Shown here: piece after piece, positions 17,128 to 27,081 of the stretch
Layout of the letters: each line of letters opens with the position of its first letter
Position numbering within the stretch: position 1 is the first letter of the stretch
Assembly (NCBI GenBank): GCA_035631615.1
Contig: DASQIK010000088.1
Span: forward strand, 1-64,000
DNA from: UBA5189 sp035631615
Lineage (GTDB): Bacteria; Chloroflexota; Limnocylindria; Limnocylindrales; CSP1-4
DNA: 64,000 bases
Direction of reading: 5' to 3'
Program-made: the position numbers and the translations under genes
The notes under the pieces: generated by a model
Seen by the model: the letters and a program-made list of their open reading frames with translations, nothing else
Told to the model about the DNA's origin: nothing
The model's database searches: none

Positions 17128-18297
17128 TCAGGCGCGATTCGCGAGGAGCGGGAGGACGCGATCGAGGACCTCGCGGGCGATGACCGCCGCGCGCTCGTCG
17201 GCGTGGGCCTGGGCGCGCGTGTACGGAAGGCCGGCGTTGTCCGCATCGTCGAGGGAGGTCGGGATCGGCGCCTGGTGGTGGTGCTCCGCGTCCGAAGCCC
17301 AGCGCTCGCGCCACGCCGGAGCGAGCTCACCGATCGGCGAAGCATGGGACTGGGCAAGCCACACGTGCGCCCAGACCCGTGGGACCACGCGATAGACGTC
17401 GTAGCCACCACCGCCGGTCGCGAGCCACCGACCTGCCGCGTGCCGGTGCGCCAGGGCGTCGACGAGCCGGGCGAGCCGGCCCATCGCGGTGGACGTGACC
17501 AGGAGGTGCGCCAGCGGATCGAAGGCGTGGGCGTCGGCGCCATGCTGGGAGACGATGACCTCGGGCCCGAAGGCCGCCGCGAGTGGCGGCAGCGCGAGCT
17601 CGAGCGCCTCGACCCAGCCGATCTCGCCCGTCCCCGGATCCAGCGCGATGTTGACCTTCGTGCCCTCGGCGCCGCGCCCACCGATCTCGTCGGCAAAGCC
17701 CGTTCCGGGGAAGAGGCTGAACCCTGACTCGTGGATCGACACCGTCAGCACGCCGGGATCGAGCCAGTGGATTGCCTGGACGCCGTCGCCGTGATGCACG
17801 TCGAGATCGATGTACATGACCCGCAGCCCGTCGCGCCTCGCCCGCGCGATCGCCAGCGCCGGGTCGTCGTAGACGCAGAACCCGGAAGCACGCGCCGGCA
17901 TCGCATGATGGAGCCCGCCACCCGGGTGGAAGGCGTGGGTCACGTCACCGCGGAGGATCGCTTCGATCGCCCGCAGCGAGCCCCCGGCGACCGCGGCGGA
18001 CGCCTCGTGCATGCCCGCGAACGCCGGCGTGTCGCCCGGCCCGATCCCCGCCCGCGACCCACCGAGCGGCTGGCGCGAGAACGCCTTGACGATCTCGACG
18101 TAGCCCGGCTCGTGGATCCACTCGAGCTCCGCGTCCGCTGCCGGCTCGGGCGCGAGATTCGGCACGGCGCCCAGCGTCTCGAGGAGCGAGATCCCGGTCC
18201 CGAACCGCCGCGGGGTCAGCGGGTGCGCGGGCCCGAAGTCGTACGTCGTCGAGCGCGGCCCGTAGACGAGGAGCGGCGGCTGCGGCAGGTCCGGCAC
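17128..18297 (-). CDS. acuC: Histone deacetylase-family / acetoin utilization protein AcuC-like
   Basis: 389 residues. The zinc deacetylase motifs are intact: GGGLHHAMPARASGFCVYDDPALA (tandem His pair), VMYIDLDVHHGDGVQAIHW (D-x-D...H zinc site), SIHESGFSLFPGTG, VSQHGADAHAFDPLAHL (third metal Asp), and ATGGGGYDVYRVVPRVW with the catalytic-site Tyr. AcuC proteins deacetylate acetyl-lysines, for example on acetyl-CoA synthetase. An upstream in-frame GTG exists at 18306, but it overlaps the TATCGT -10 box (18310-18305). GTG 18297 is 7 nt after that box and is preferred as a leaderless start. Confidence 0.88.
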   Translation of the reverse strand: MPDLPQPPLLVYGPRSTTYDFGPAHPLTPRRFGTGISLLETLGAVPNLAPEPAADAELEWIHEPGYVEIVKAFSRQPLGGSRAGIGPGDTPAFAGMHEASAAVAGGSLRAIEAILRGDVTHAFHPGGGLHHAMPARASGFCVYDDPALAIARARRDGLRVMYIDLDVHHGDGVQAIHWLDPGVLTVSIHESGFSLFPGTGFADEIGGRGAEGTKVNIALDPGTGEIGWVEALELALPPLAAAFGPEVIVSQHGADAHAFDPLAHLLVTSTAMGRLARLVDALAHRHAAGRWLATGGGGYDVYRVVPRVWAHVWLAQSHASPIGELAPAWRERWASDAEHHHQAPIPTSLDDADNAGLPYTRAQAHADERAAVIAREVLDRVLPLLANRA

Positions 18298-18304
18298 GCC
18301 CGGC

Positions 18305-18332
18305 ACGATAGCCGAGCGGACCGGCGTACCAT
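18305..18332. promoter_or_regulatory. Back-to-back leaderless -10 elements (acuC / tatA-like)
   Basis: Within a 42-bp divergent gap, TATCGT (minus strand, 18310-18305) lies 7 nt before the acuC GTG. TACCAT (plus strand, 18327-18332) lies 7 nt before the tatA-like GTG. Neither gene has a Shine-Dalgarno. Confidence 0.5.
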
Positions 18333-18339
18333 CCGCGAC

Positions 18340-18519
18340 GTGGACACCCTCCTGATCCTCATCGTCATCCTGATCCTCGCCCTGATCTGGCGCGGTCCCA
18401 AGACGATCCCGGAGATCGGGCGGATGTTCGGCAAGGGCGTCCGGGAGGCGCGCATCGAAGCGGCGAAGCTTCGCTCCGACGACGACAAGCCCTCGGACGG
18501 AGGCGCGCCAGGCGCCTGA
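18340..18519 (+). CDS. tatA: TatA/E-like twin-arginine translocase protein
   Basis: 59 residues: a single N-terminal membrane helix (DTLLILIVILILALIWRG), then PKTIPEIGRMFGKGVREARIEAAKL, an amphipathic helix, then a charged acidic tail. The hinge (here G-P-K-x-I-P-E-I-G-x-x-x-G-K-G) followed by the amphipathic helix is the TatA hallmark (usual motif FG-xx-KLP-xxG-xx-G). The usual Phe-Gly at the hinge is replaced by Arg-Gly. TatA oligomers form the pore of the Sec-independent export pathway. It is an orphan, with no tatC nearby. GTG start, TACCAT 7 nt upstream. Confidence 0.72.
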   Translation: MDTLLILIVILILALIWRGPKTIPEIGRMFGKGVREARIEAAKLRSDDDKPSDGGAPGA

Positions 18520-18576
18520 GGACGCCGCGGCGGTGCCGACCCATGTCTTCGCGCCCTGACGTCAGAGCCCGCTCAC

Positions 18577-18615
18577 GGAGTAGCTGCCCTAGGGCGGAGT
18601 AGCTGCCCCTAGGGC
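18577..18615. repeat. Tandem 19/20-bp duplication spanning a stop codon
   Basis: GGAGTAGCTGCCCTAGGGC (18577-18595) is immediately followed by GGAGTAGCTGCCCCTAGGGC (18596-18615), which differs by one inserted C. The stop of the PLP-enzyme gene (18589-18591) lies inside the first copy, so the last residues of that protein (LGAATPP) are encoded by the duplicated DNA. Probably a recent slippage event. Confidence 0.85.
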
Positions 18616-19691
18616 GCGGTCGAGGTCGTGCCACAGGTCCTCGACGTGCTCCAGGCCGACGCTCAGGCGAATGAGCGTGTCCGGCACCCCCGCCGCCCTG
18701 TCCGAGGGGTAGCGCGCTCGCCGTTCCATTGACGACTCGACGCCACCGAGGCTCGTCGCGTGGACGACGAGCCGGGTCGCCTCGCAGACCGCTTCGGCGT
18801 CCTGGGCGCGCCCCTTCGTCTCGAACGAGATCATGGTCCCGGACCCCGGGTACCGAACGCGAGCGACGCCGCCGTGCGATCCAAGCCTCGTCGCGAGCTC
18901 GCGGGCCGTGGCCTGGCCACGCGCAAACCGGATCGGGAGGGTCCTGAGCCCGCGGAGCGCGAGATACGCCTCGAGCACGCCCGGCACGGATCCCGTGTTG
19001 TGGCGCCGTCCGACGAGGCGCTGGCGGAGCTGGGGATTCGCCGCGATGACGGCGCCGAGCAGCAGGTCCGAGTGGCCGCCGATCAGCTTCGTCCCGGCGT
19101 GCATCACGAGATCGGCGCCGAGGGTCAGCGGCGTCTGCACGAGCGGCGTCGCGAACGTGTTGTCGACGACGACGAGCGCCCCGGCCCGCTTCGCGAGCGC
19201 GATCACCGCAGGCAGGTCGACGACGTCGAGCATCGGGTTCGTCGGCGACTCGATCCAGACCAGCCCGGCTCCCTCGATGCTGTCGGCGAGCCGGTCGGCC
19301 GTGATCGCCGCGTGCGTCTCGAGCTCGATCTGGCCGCCCGCCGCTCGCTCCCGCAGCAGCTCCGCGACACCGTGATACGTCCCCCGCTGCGCGATCGCCC
19401 GGGAGCCGCGAGGGACCAGATCGAGGATCGCGCCGGCGGCGGCCAGCCCGGAGGCAAAGGTGACGCACTGCCCATGCTCGAGCGCGCCGATGGCCGCCTC
19501 GAGCGCCTCCCAGCCGCGATTGCCGTCCCGGCCGTATTCGAGCTCGCCGCCGTGGTGATACGTCGAGGCAGGCTCGATCGGGGTGTTGAGCGGGCCTCCC
19601 GGCGTGCGTGGCGGCCGGCCGGACGTGACGGCGACCGTCTCGGGATGCAGCGCGTCGTCATCCATGGGCGCGTCCCTTGACGTGGTGGAGC

Positions 19692-19695
<4 letters not shown>
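18589..19695 (-). CDS. Cys/Met metabolism PLP-dependent enzyme (cystathionine gamma-synthase/lyase type)
   Basis: 368 residues, fold-type I. Motifs: GPLNTPIEPASTYHHGG, YGRDGNRGWEALEAAIGALEHG, TFASGLAA (cofactor phosphate site), WIESPTNPMLDVVDL, VVVDNTFATPLVQTPLTLGADLV (PLP Asp) and HAGTKLIGGHSDLLLG with the Schiff-base Lys. The C-terminal domain ends with LIRLSVGLEHVEDLWHDLDRAL. It acts on cysteine, homoserine or cystathionine-type substrates; which one cannot be decided. ATG 19695 overlaps the upstream YyaL-like stop as ATGA, indicating coupling. The C-terminus runs into a tandem duplication. Confidence 0.9.
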
Positions 19696-21794
<2,099 letters not shown>

Positions 21795-22176
21795 CCGCCG
21801 ATGGTAGCCGGGCCCGGTTCCGGCTCCCCGGCCGGGAACGCGGCGGTTCCTTGGGCGTTGGGCCTCGTCGTGGTGCCGCGGCCAGTCCTCTCGCCCCACG
21901 GGAGAACCCCGCATTCGTTCTCGTCGCGCGGCACAAGGTGGACCATCAACCCCGATCCGGCCGCACGGCGGGCCCCGGAAGCCCGAATCGATGTCGAGCG
22001 CGAACAAATCTGTTCCGAACTTCTCGCCCGGGGGTAGGTTCCGCCCGGCGGGCAACCGTAACCTCGCAGGTGGCACTGAGTTGTTCCGCGGGGCGAGAAC
22101 GCTCCCGGCGGACGAGACGGGCTGAGGTTGCCCGGAGCCCAGCCGCTCGGCGGATGCCGCTGGCTACGCTGAACGT
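21795..22176. other. Gene-free 382-bp intergenic region with GAAC/GTTC words
   Basis: No credible ORF on either strand. It contains leaderless -10 boxes at both ends (TACCAT minus strand at 21806-21801; TACGCT plus strand at 22165-22170) and several inverted GAAC/GTTC words: GAGAAC-N9-GTTCTC (21902-21922), GAACA-AATC-TGTTC (22002-22015), GTTC-C-GAAC (22012-22020) and GTTC-N10-GAAC (22083-22100). These could be operator sites or chance; no structured RNA family was recognised. Confidence 0.5.
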
Positions 22177-22842
22177 GTGACTGAACTCCGCGAGCGCCTG
22201 GCCCACGTCCGCTGGCTGGGTGGCAGCTCCGGAGCCGGCAAGTCGACGATTGCGACGCGCCTCGCCGAGGTCCACGGGCTTCGGGTGTACAGCACTGATG
22301 AGACGCTCCGGCGCCACGTCTCCGTCGCCAGGCAAGATCGCCATCCGCTCGCGACGGCCTTCGTTCGGATGAGCATGGACGAGCGCTGGCTTGACCGCTC
22401 ACCGCGCACGATGCTCGAGACCTTCCACGGATTCCACGGCGAGCTCTTCGAGCGGATCGTGGCGGATTTGCTGTCGCTGCCGCCCGAGCCGCCCATCCTC
22501 GCCGAGGGATTTCGCCTGCTGCCGTGGCTCGTGGCCCCGCTCCTGCGGTCACCGGACGGTGCGGGACAGGCGGCCTGGCTGATCTCGACGCCGGCGTTCC
22601 GGCTGGCAGCGTTCGAGGCGCGCGGCGACGACTGGCACGGGGCGCAACGGACGCGCAATCCCGCACGCGCCATGGAGAATCTCCGGGGGCGGGACGCGCT
22701 CTTCGCGACGCGCGTCGCGGACGGGGCGACCGCGCTCGGCCTGACCACCATTCCGGTGGACGGCAGCCTGGCCGTCGAGGCGCTGGCTGATCACGTCGCG
22801 GTCGCCCTCGGGCTCCCGGACGGCCCGGGTCGTCCGGGGTAG
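22177..22842 (+). CDS. P-loop NTPase, small-molecule kinase-like
   Basis: 221 residues with a Walker A motif near the N-terminus, WLGGSSGAGKSTIATRLAE, then VYSTDETLRRH, and later ILAEGFRLLPWLV. The arrangement (GxxGAGKST then a short basic region, with 'L-x-E-G' in place of Walker B) resembles nucleoside/shikimate-kinase or Zeta-toxin-like AAA kinases. Substrate unknown. GTG 22177, with TACGCT 6 nt upstream and no Shine-Dalgarno. It is followed 10 bp later by the papain-like candidate gene on the same strand, which has its own -10. Confidence 0.72.
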   Translation: MTELRERLAHVRWLGGSSGAGKSTIATRLAEVHGLRVYSTDETLRRHVSVARQDRHPLATAFVRMSMDERWLDRSPRTMLETFHGFHGELFERIVADLLSLPPEPPILAEGFRLLPWLVAPLLRSPDGAGQAAWLISTPAFRLAAFEARGDDWHGAQRTRNPARAMENLRGRDALFATRVADGATALGLTTIPVDGSLAVEALADHVAVALGLPDGPGRPG

Positions 22843-22852
22843 CCTCCGCGGC

Positions 22853-23497
22853 ATGGCGTCGAACGCGGTTCCAGGCTTCCTGCCCTCGAGCCACGGCTTC
22901 CGCTTCGCGAACCGGTGGCCGCCCGGCCCGGCGCGGGTCGTCGACATTGGTGCGGTGCAGATCCCGATCGGCGACGTCGGCCGTGGCCTGTGCGGCGGCA
23001 TGGCCTTCGCCGCGCGCGATCGGTTCGACCGCGGCGCGGAGGCGCCTCCCGACACCGTGCCGCCGAGCCCCGGCCAGCCGCTGTTCAAGGAGATCGTCGA
23101 CCGGCAGTTCGACTCGTTCGGCGCCCTTTTCCTCGTCCCGCTCACGTTCTGGCTGGCGGCGGTGGCAAGCCAGGCGGCGCGCGATCGCACGACCGTGCGC
23201 GACACGTGGCCGCTGGTGAAGTCCGGAATCGACGCGGGTGTGCCGCCGATGCTCGGGCTCGTGCGGGTCGCCGGGTGGAACCCGCTCGCCCCTCACTTCG
23301 GCCACCAGGTCGTGGCGTTTCGCTACCACGAGACCGCGACCGGGGTCACGATCTGGATCTACGACCCGAACCATCCCGGCGATGACGACGTGCGGCTCAC
23401 GGTCACGCGCCGCCGGAACGGTGGCTACGCGATGGCACAGTCGACCTCGGAGCCCCTGCTCGGGATCCTCGCGCTGCCGTTCAGGGCGCCGGGATAA
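22853..23497 (+). CDS. Uncharacterised protein, possible papain-like (C39-type) cysteine hydrolase
   Basis: 214 residues, no signal peptide. Three spaced motifs resemble a papain-fold triad: GRGLCGGMAFAARDRF (Cys followed by Gly-Gly at a helix start), HFGHQVVAFRYHE (His in a beta strand) and IWIYDPNHPGDD (Asp/Asn in the next strand). The order Cys, His, Asp/Asn and the 'GHQVxA...YDPN.PG' pattern are typical of C39-like peptidase domains. Activity is not shown by sequence alone; it could be a transglutaminase-like or inactive relative. ATG 22853 has TAGCCT 7 nt upstream. Its 3' end overlaps the convergent MFS gene by 17 bp. Confidence 0.65.
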   Translation: MASNAVPGFLPSSHGFRFANRWPPGPARVVDIGAVQIPIGDVGRGLCGGMAFAARDRFDRGAEAPPDTVPPSPGQPLFKEIVDRQFDSFGALFLVPLTFWLAAVASQAARDRTTVRDTWPLVKSGIDAGVPPMLGLVRVAGWNPLAPHFGHQVVAFRYHETATGVTIWIYDPNHPGDDDVRLTVTRRRNGGYAMAQSTSEPLLGILALPFRAPG

Positions 23498-24803
23498 CCT
23501 CGGTGGCGCGGATCGCCTCCGGAGCGCGTGACGCCGTGGTTGCGGCCGACGGGCGCATGGGGCGGCCGCGCAGCACGGTGATGGCGCCGATGCCGGTGAC
23601 GAGGCTCGCCGCCCCGCCGAGGCCGATCGCGACCGCCGCGCCGAAGCTCGACGCGATCGCGCCCGTCACCAGGCCACCGATCGGGGTCGAGCCGGCGAAG
23701 ACCGTCGTGTAGACGCTGAGCACGCGGCCCCGCAGCTGGTCCGGGACGTTGAGCTGGATCACCGTGTTCGCGGTGGCGGCCATGCCGATGCCGCCGACGC
23801 CGGCGAAGAACATGCAGGCGAGCGCGAGCGGGAACGAGGCCGTGACGCTCATGACGATCTCGGCGGCACCCAGCATCAGCGCGCCCATCCCGATGATGAT
23901 CGGCGTCGTCCGCCCGGAGAACGCGATCGTGAGGGCGGAGATGATCGAGCCGACGCCGGTCGCCGCCATGAGGAACCCGTACCCGGTGGCGTCGGAGTGC
24001 AGGACCATCTGGGTGAGCGGCGGGATGACGACGGTGAAGTTCATCCCGAACGTGGACACGAGGCCGATGACCACGGTGGCGACGAGCACGACCTTCGTCC
24101 GCCGAACATAGCCCAGGCCTTCGCGCAGGTTCTCGAACACCGCGGACACCGACTGCGGCCGCGCGATCCCCGGGCGGGTGTGGAGGTCACCCTCGCGCAT
24201 CTCGAGGAGCGCGACGATCACGGCGAGGTACGAGATCGCATCCAGCAGGAACGCCGGCGCGACGCCGAACGCGCCGATCGTGATCCCGGCGACCGCCGGC
24301 CCGATCACCCGCGCGCCGTTGAACATCGCCGAGTTGAGCGCGACCGCGTTGCTGATGTCCTCGCGCCCGACCATCTCGACGGCGAAGGCCTGGCGCGTGG
24401 GCATGTCGAACGCGTTCCGGATGCCCAGGAGCCCGGCGACCACGAGCACGTGCCAGACCTGGATGGTGTGCGTGAACACGAGCACGAACATGACGAAGCT
24501 CAAGAGGCTCGCGAACCCCTGTGTCACCACCAGCGTGCGTCGCTTCGGCAGGACGTCGGCGATCACGCCGCCGAACAGGCCGAGGATCAGCACCGGCAGG
24601 AACTGGACGGCGGCGACGACCCCGAGATCGAACGGGTTGCCGGTCAGCTCGAGGACGAGCCAGCTCTGCGCGACCGTCATCATCCAGGTCCCGACGAGCG
24701 AGGTCAGCTGGCCGGCGAAGAACAGCCGGTAGTTGCGATGGCGCAGGGCACGCCAGCCCTGGTAGCCGAGGAAGCCGGCCATGGTCGGACGCGGCCTGGT
24801 CAT
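23481..24803 (-). CDS. MFS exporter (EntS-like drug/siderophore efflux type)
   Basis: 440 residues with about twelve membrane segments. The opening GWRALRHRNYRLFFAGQLTSLVGTWMMTVAQSWLVLELTGNPFDLGVVAAVQFLPVLI is the common start of the EntS/MFS_3 exporter family; motif A-like loops read GGVIADVLPKRRTLV and LRGRVLSVYTTVFAGSTPIGGL. Such proteins export drugs or siderophores. Its ATG overlaps the stop of the MerR regulator gene as ATGA, so regulator and pump form one unit controlled from the palindromic operator at 25314-25337. Confidence 0.9.
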   Translation of the reverse strand: MTRPRPTMAGFLGYQGWRALRHRNYRLFFAGQLTSLVGTWMMTVAQSWLVLELTGNPFDLGVVAAVQFLPVLILGLFGGVIADVLPKRRTLVVTQGFASLLSFVMFVLVFTHTIQVWHVLVVAGLLGIRNAFDMPTRQAFAVEMVGREDISNAVALNSAMFNGARVIGPAVAGITIGAFGVAPAFLLDAISYLAVIVALLEMREGDLHTRPGIARPQSVSAVFENLREGLGYVRRTKVVLVATVVIGLVSTFGMNFTVVIPPLTQMVLHSDATGYGFLMAATGVGSIISALTIAFSGRTTPIIIGMGALMLGAAEIVMSVTASFPLALACMFFAGVGGIGMAATANTVIQLNVPDQLRGRVLSVYTTVFAGSTPIGGLVTGAIASSFGAAVAIGLGGAASLVTGIGAITVLRGRPMRPSAATTASRAPEAIRATEVIPAP

Positions 24804-25297
24804 CGCGGGGTCGTGTGGGCGCGGACCTCCGAGCCCGGCTCGAGCTCGGCGAGGTGGTCCTCGAGGTGGACGCGACGCGCGGTCGCGGTGTCGATCATGC
24901 CCTGGAGCCGATCGATCTTGGAGCGCAGGGTCGAGACCTGGCGATCGATCCGGTCGATGCCCTCGCGGAGCAGGGTTCGCCGCTCGTCGATGTCGGTGGT
25001 CGCGCGGAAGCGCGCGCGCGTCTGGGCGCGGGCGTTCTCGTCCTCGAGCAGCTGGCCGATCTCGGCGAGGCTGAAGCCGGCGTCATCGCGAAGGCCCTTG
25101 ATGAACTGCAGTCGCGCGACGTCGTCGGCGTCGTACAGGCGATACGACCCATCGGAGCGAGCCGGGTTGAGGAGCCCGATCTCCTCGTAATACCTGATCG
25201 AGCGCGTCGTCAGCCCGACCTGGTCGGCGACCTCCTGGATGCGGAGCTGTGGCTCGGCATCGGCCTGGGTCCCGTCGGCGGTCGGGGTGAGGGTCAC
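24800..25297 (-). CDS. MerR family transcriptional regulator
   Basis: 165 residues. The N-terminal winged helix reads LRIQEVADQVGLTTRSIRYYEEIGLLNPARSDGSYRLYDADDVARLQFIKGLRDDAGFSLAEIGQLL, a textbook MerR DNA-binding domain (SIRYYEEIGLL, YRLYxxxD). A long dimerisation helix (residues about 95-140) follows. No cysteine ligand pattern for metals is seen, so the effector is probably organic. GTG 25297 is preferred: TACGCT lies 6 nt upstream, directly after the 24-bp palindrome. It is coupled to a multidrug-type MFS exporter, the classic regulator-pump pair. Confidence 0.9.
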   Translation of the reverse strand: MTLTPTADGTQADAEPQLRIQEVADQVGLTTRSIRYYEEIGLLNPARSDGSYRLYDADDVARLQFIKGLRDDAGFSLAEIGQLLEDENARAQTRARFRATTDIDERRTLLREGIDRIDRQVSTLRSKIDRLQGMIDTATARRVHLEDHLAELEPGSEVRAHTTPR

Positions 25298-25313
25298 CGT
25301 CGTAGCGTAGCGC

Positions 25314-25337
25314 AACCTTGCCGTTTACGGGAAGGTT
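25314..25337. promoter_or_regulatory. Near-perfect 24-bp palindrome: MerR operator
   Basis: Arms AACCTTGCCGT and ACGGGAAGGTT flank a central TT; 10 of 11 positions pair. On the minus strand it lies 4 bp upstream of the TACGCT -10 of the merR gene, that is in the -35/-10 spacer where MerR-type activators bind. The LLM gene diverges on the other side (ATG 25406), so it may be under the same control. Confidence 0.75.
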
Positions 25338-25405
25338 AGGGTTGCCGCATGCCGCGCCGACCGGCCGCCGCGCGTCCGATCGGTGGATTGCTAGCATCGC
25401 GAGCC

Positions 25406-26281
25406 ATGGACTACGGACTGGCGCTCCCCCACCTTGGCGACGACGCGAACCTCGACGGGGTGGCGACGGCGATCGACCTCGCCGAGCAGCACGGGTTCAC
25501 CGACGTCTGGGTCACCGACCACATCCTCGTCGACCATGACGCCGCCGAGGACTACGGCCGGATCTACGAGGCGGTCACGACCCTGGCCTGGGCGGCGGCG
25601 CGCACGTCACGGATCCGTCTTGGCACCAGCGTGATCGTCGTCCCGATGCGGAACGCGGTCCTGCTCGCCAAGCAGCTCGCGACGCTCGACGCGCTCTCGA
25701 ACGGTCGGCTCATCGCCGGGTTCGGCGTCGGCTGGAGCCCGGACGAGTTCGCGAACGTCGGCGCGATCGACCGGTTCCACGAGCGCGGCGCCTACACGGA
25801 CGAGACGATCGCACTGTGCCGGCACCTGTGGTCCGGCAGCACGGAGCCGTTCCACGGCCGCTACCACCAGTTCGACGACTTCGTGTTCGGGCCACTGCCG
25901 GTGCAGGGTGGGAACGTGCCGATCTGGATCGGCGCACGCGACGAGCGCGCGTTGCGCCGGGTCGGGCGACTTGCCGACGGCTACCACGCGTCGTCGGCGA
26001 GCCCGGCCGCGCTGGCCGGCCGCATCCCGGTGATCCGCGCGGCAGCCGAGGCGGCCGGCCGGCCGATGCCGCGGCTCTCCGCCCGCGTGCGGCTCGAGCT
26101 CGGCGTCGGCGCGCAGGACTTCTACACGATGCATGGCTCGCCGGCCGAGGTCGCCGCCGAGATTCGCGCCTACGCGGACCTCGGCGTCGACCACCTGGCG
26201 CTGATGTTTCCGCCCCGCGATGCCGCTGGGCTCACGTTCGCCGTGGAGCGCTTCCTCGCCGAGGTCAAACCGCTCGCCTGA
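25406..26281 (+). CDS. LLM class F420-dependent oxidoreductase
   Basis: 291 residues of the luciferase-like fold: DYGLALPHLGDDANLDG, AEQHGFTDVWVTDHILV, TSRIRLGTSVIVVPMRNAVLLAKQLATLDALSNGRLIAGFGVGWSPDEF and VPIWIGARDERALRRVGRLADGYHASS. The stretch 'S-x-G-R-x-x-x-G-x-G-x-G-W' is the F420-type family signature. ATG 25406 is chosen because TAGCAT lies 8 nt before it; an upstream ATG (25349) adds low-quality sequence. Divergent from the merR-MFS pair, facing the shared palindrome. Substrate unknown. Confidence 0.87.
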   Translation: MDYGLALPHLGDDANLDGVATAIDLAEQHGFTDVWVTDHILVDHDAAEDYGRIYEAVTTLAWAAARTSRIRLGTSVIVVPMRNAVLLAKQLATLDALSNGRLIAGFGVGWSPDEFANVGAIDRFHERGAYTDETIALCRHLWSGSTEPFHGRYHQFDDFVFGPLPVQGGNVPIWIGARDERALRRVGRLADGYHASSASPAALAGRIPVIRAAAEAAGRPMPRLSARVRLELGVGAQDFYTMHGSPAEVAAEIRAYADLGVDHLALMFPPRDAAGLTFAVERFLAEVKPLA

Positions 26282-26308
26282 GCACGTGCGCCGTGCCGCC
26301 CGGACGGC

Positions 26309-26338
26309 GGGGCGGCCACCTCCTCAGATGGCCGCCCC
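26309..26338. terminator. Bidirectional hairpin terminator
   Basis: Perfect 10-bp inverted repeat GGGGCGGCCA and TGGCCGCCCC around a 10-nt loop, 28 nt after the LLM stop and 49 nt before the end of the convergent GyrI-like gene. The tail is CTTCG, with little U tract. Confidence 0.7.
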
Positions 26339-26386
26339 CTTCGACAGGACGCTCCCTCGAGCGGCCCACCGGACCTCATGCGCTGG

Positions 26387-26995
26387 TCAATGCAGCGGTT
26401 GGCGCAGCACCGTGCGGAGCTTCCGCGGATCCGTGCGACGCGGGTCGCCCAGGTAGATCTCGTGGTGGGCGCCACGGGGCCGGAGCCCCGCCTCCCGTGC
26501 GACCTCGTGCATCCGGGCGATCGTGTCGGGCTCCGCGTCGTACGGCCCGACGTGCATCGCCTCGACCGACACGCCCTCCCGGATGGTCCGGACGTACAGG
26601 TGATCAAGGGCCTCGGCGGGATGGCGGCGGCGGGCGACCGCAATGGCGGACGCGACGTCGTCGGTGCCGGCCTCCTCGGGCACGCCGATCAGCAGCGTCC
26701 ACTGCCAGGCCGCAGGCTCGAACGCGATATCGGCGTCCGCCCAGCTCGGCCGCCCGTCGCGACGCTCCCAGAGGGCCTCCGGCGGCGAGACGCGCGCGTT
26801 GATGCCGCGCTCGCGAAGCAGGAAGTGGAGCGTGTAGGCGGTCGTGTACAGCGCGCTCATGGCGGCCTGGAACTCGGGGCTGCCTGGCGCCGTGTCGCCG
26901 TCGACGGCAAGGCAGCGGCGATCCGGTACTGTCACGATCCGGACGCGATGGGCTCGCGGCAGGTCGGTCGCGAGCGGGTACGCCTGCAGCGTCAT
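26387..26995 (-). CDS. GyrI-like small-molecule-binding domain protein
   Basis: 202 residues: VRIVTVPDRRCLAVDGDTAPGSPEFQAAMSALYTTAYTLHFLLRERG, then YVRTIREGVSVEAMHVGPYDAEPDTIARMHEVAREAGLRPRGAHHEIYLGDPRR. The 'MHVGPYDAEPxTIxxMHxFxxExG' stretch and the terminal HEIYLxDPRRT are diagnostic of the stand-alone GyrI-like/SHV2 domain family. Such domains bind, and in some cases hydrolyse, hydrophobic toxic compounds. ATG 26995 has a GGAGG Shine-Dalgarno; TAGCCT (27021-27016, minus strand) is a likely -10 giving a short leader. Confidence 0.85.
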   Translation of the reverse strand: MTLQAYPLATDLPRAHRVRIVTVPDRRCLAVDGDTAPGSPEFQAAMSALYTTAYTLHFLLRERGINARVSPPEALWERRDGRPSWADADIAFEPAAWQWTLLIGVPEEAGTDDVASAIAVARRRHPAEALDHLYVRTIREGVSVEAMHVGPYDAEPDTIARMHEVAREAGLRPRGAHHEIYLGDPRRTDPRKLRTVLRQPLH

Positions 26996-27081
26996 GGTGC
27001 GCCTCCGAATCGGGAGGCTAGGTCGCTCGCCGGGGGCGGACCAGAGTCGGATTGCCCGCCAGGACGGGACCCGGGTCACGG

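Noticed and set aside
22002..22015. LexA box at GAACA-AATC-TGTTC
   Set aside because: The spacing between GAAC and GTTC is six, not four as in the Gram-positive SOS consensus, and no repair gene is adjacent; kept only as part of a GAAC/GTTC cluster.
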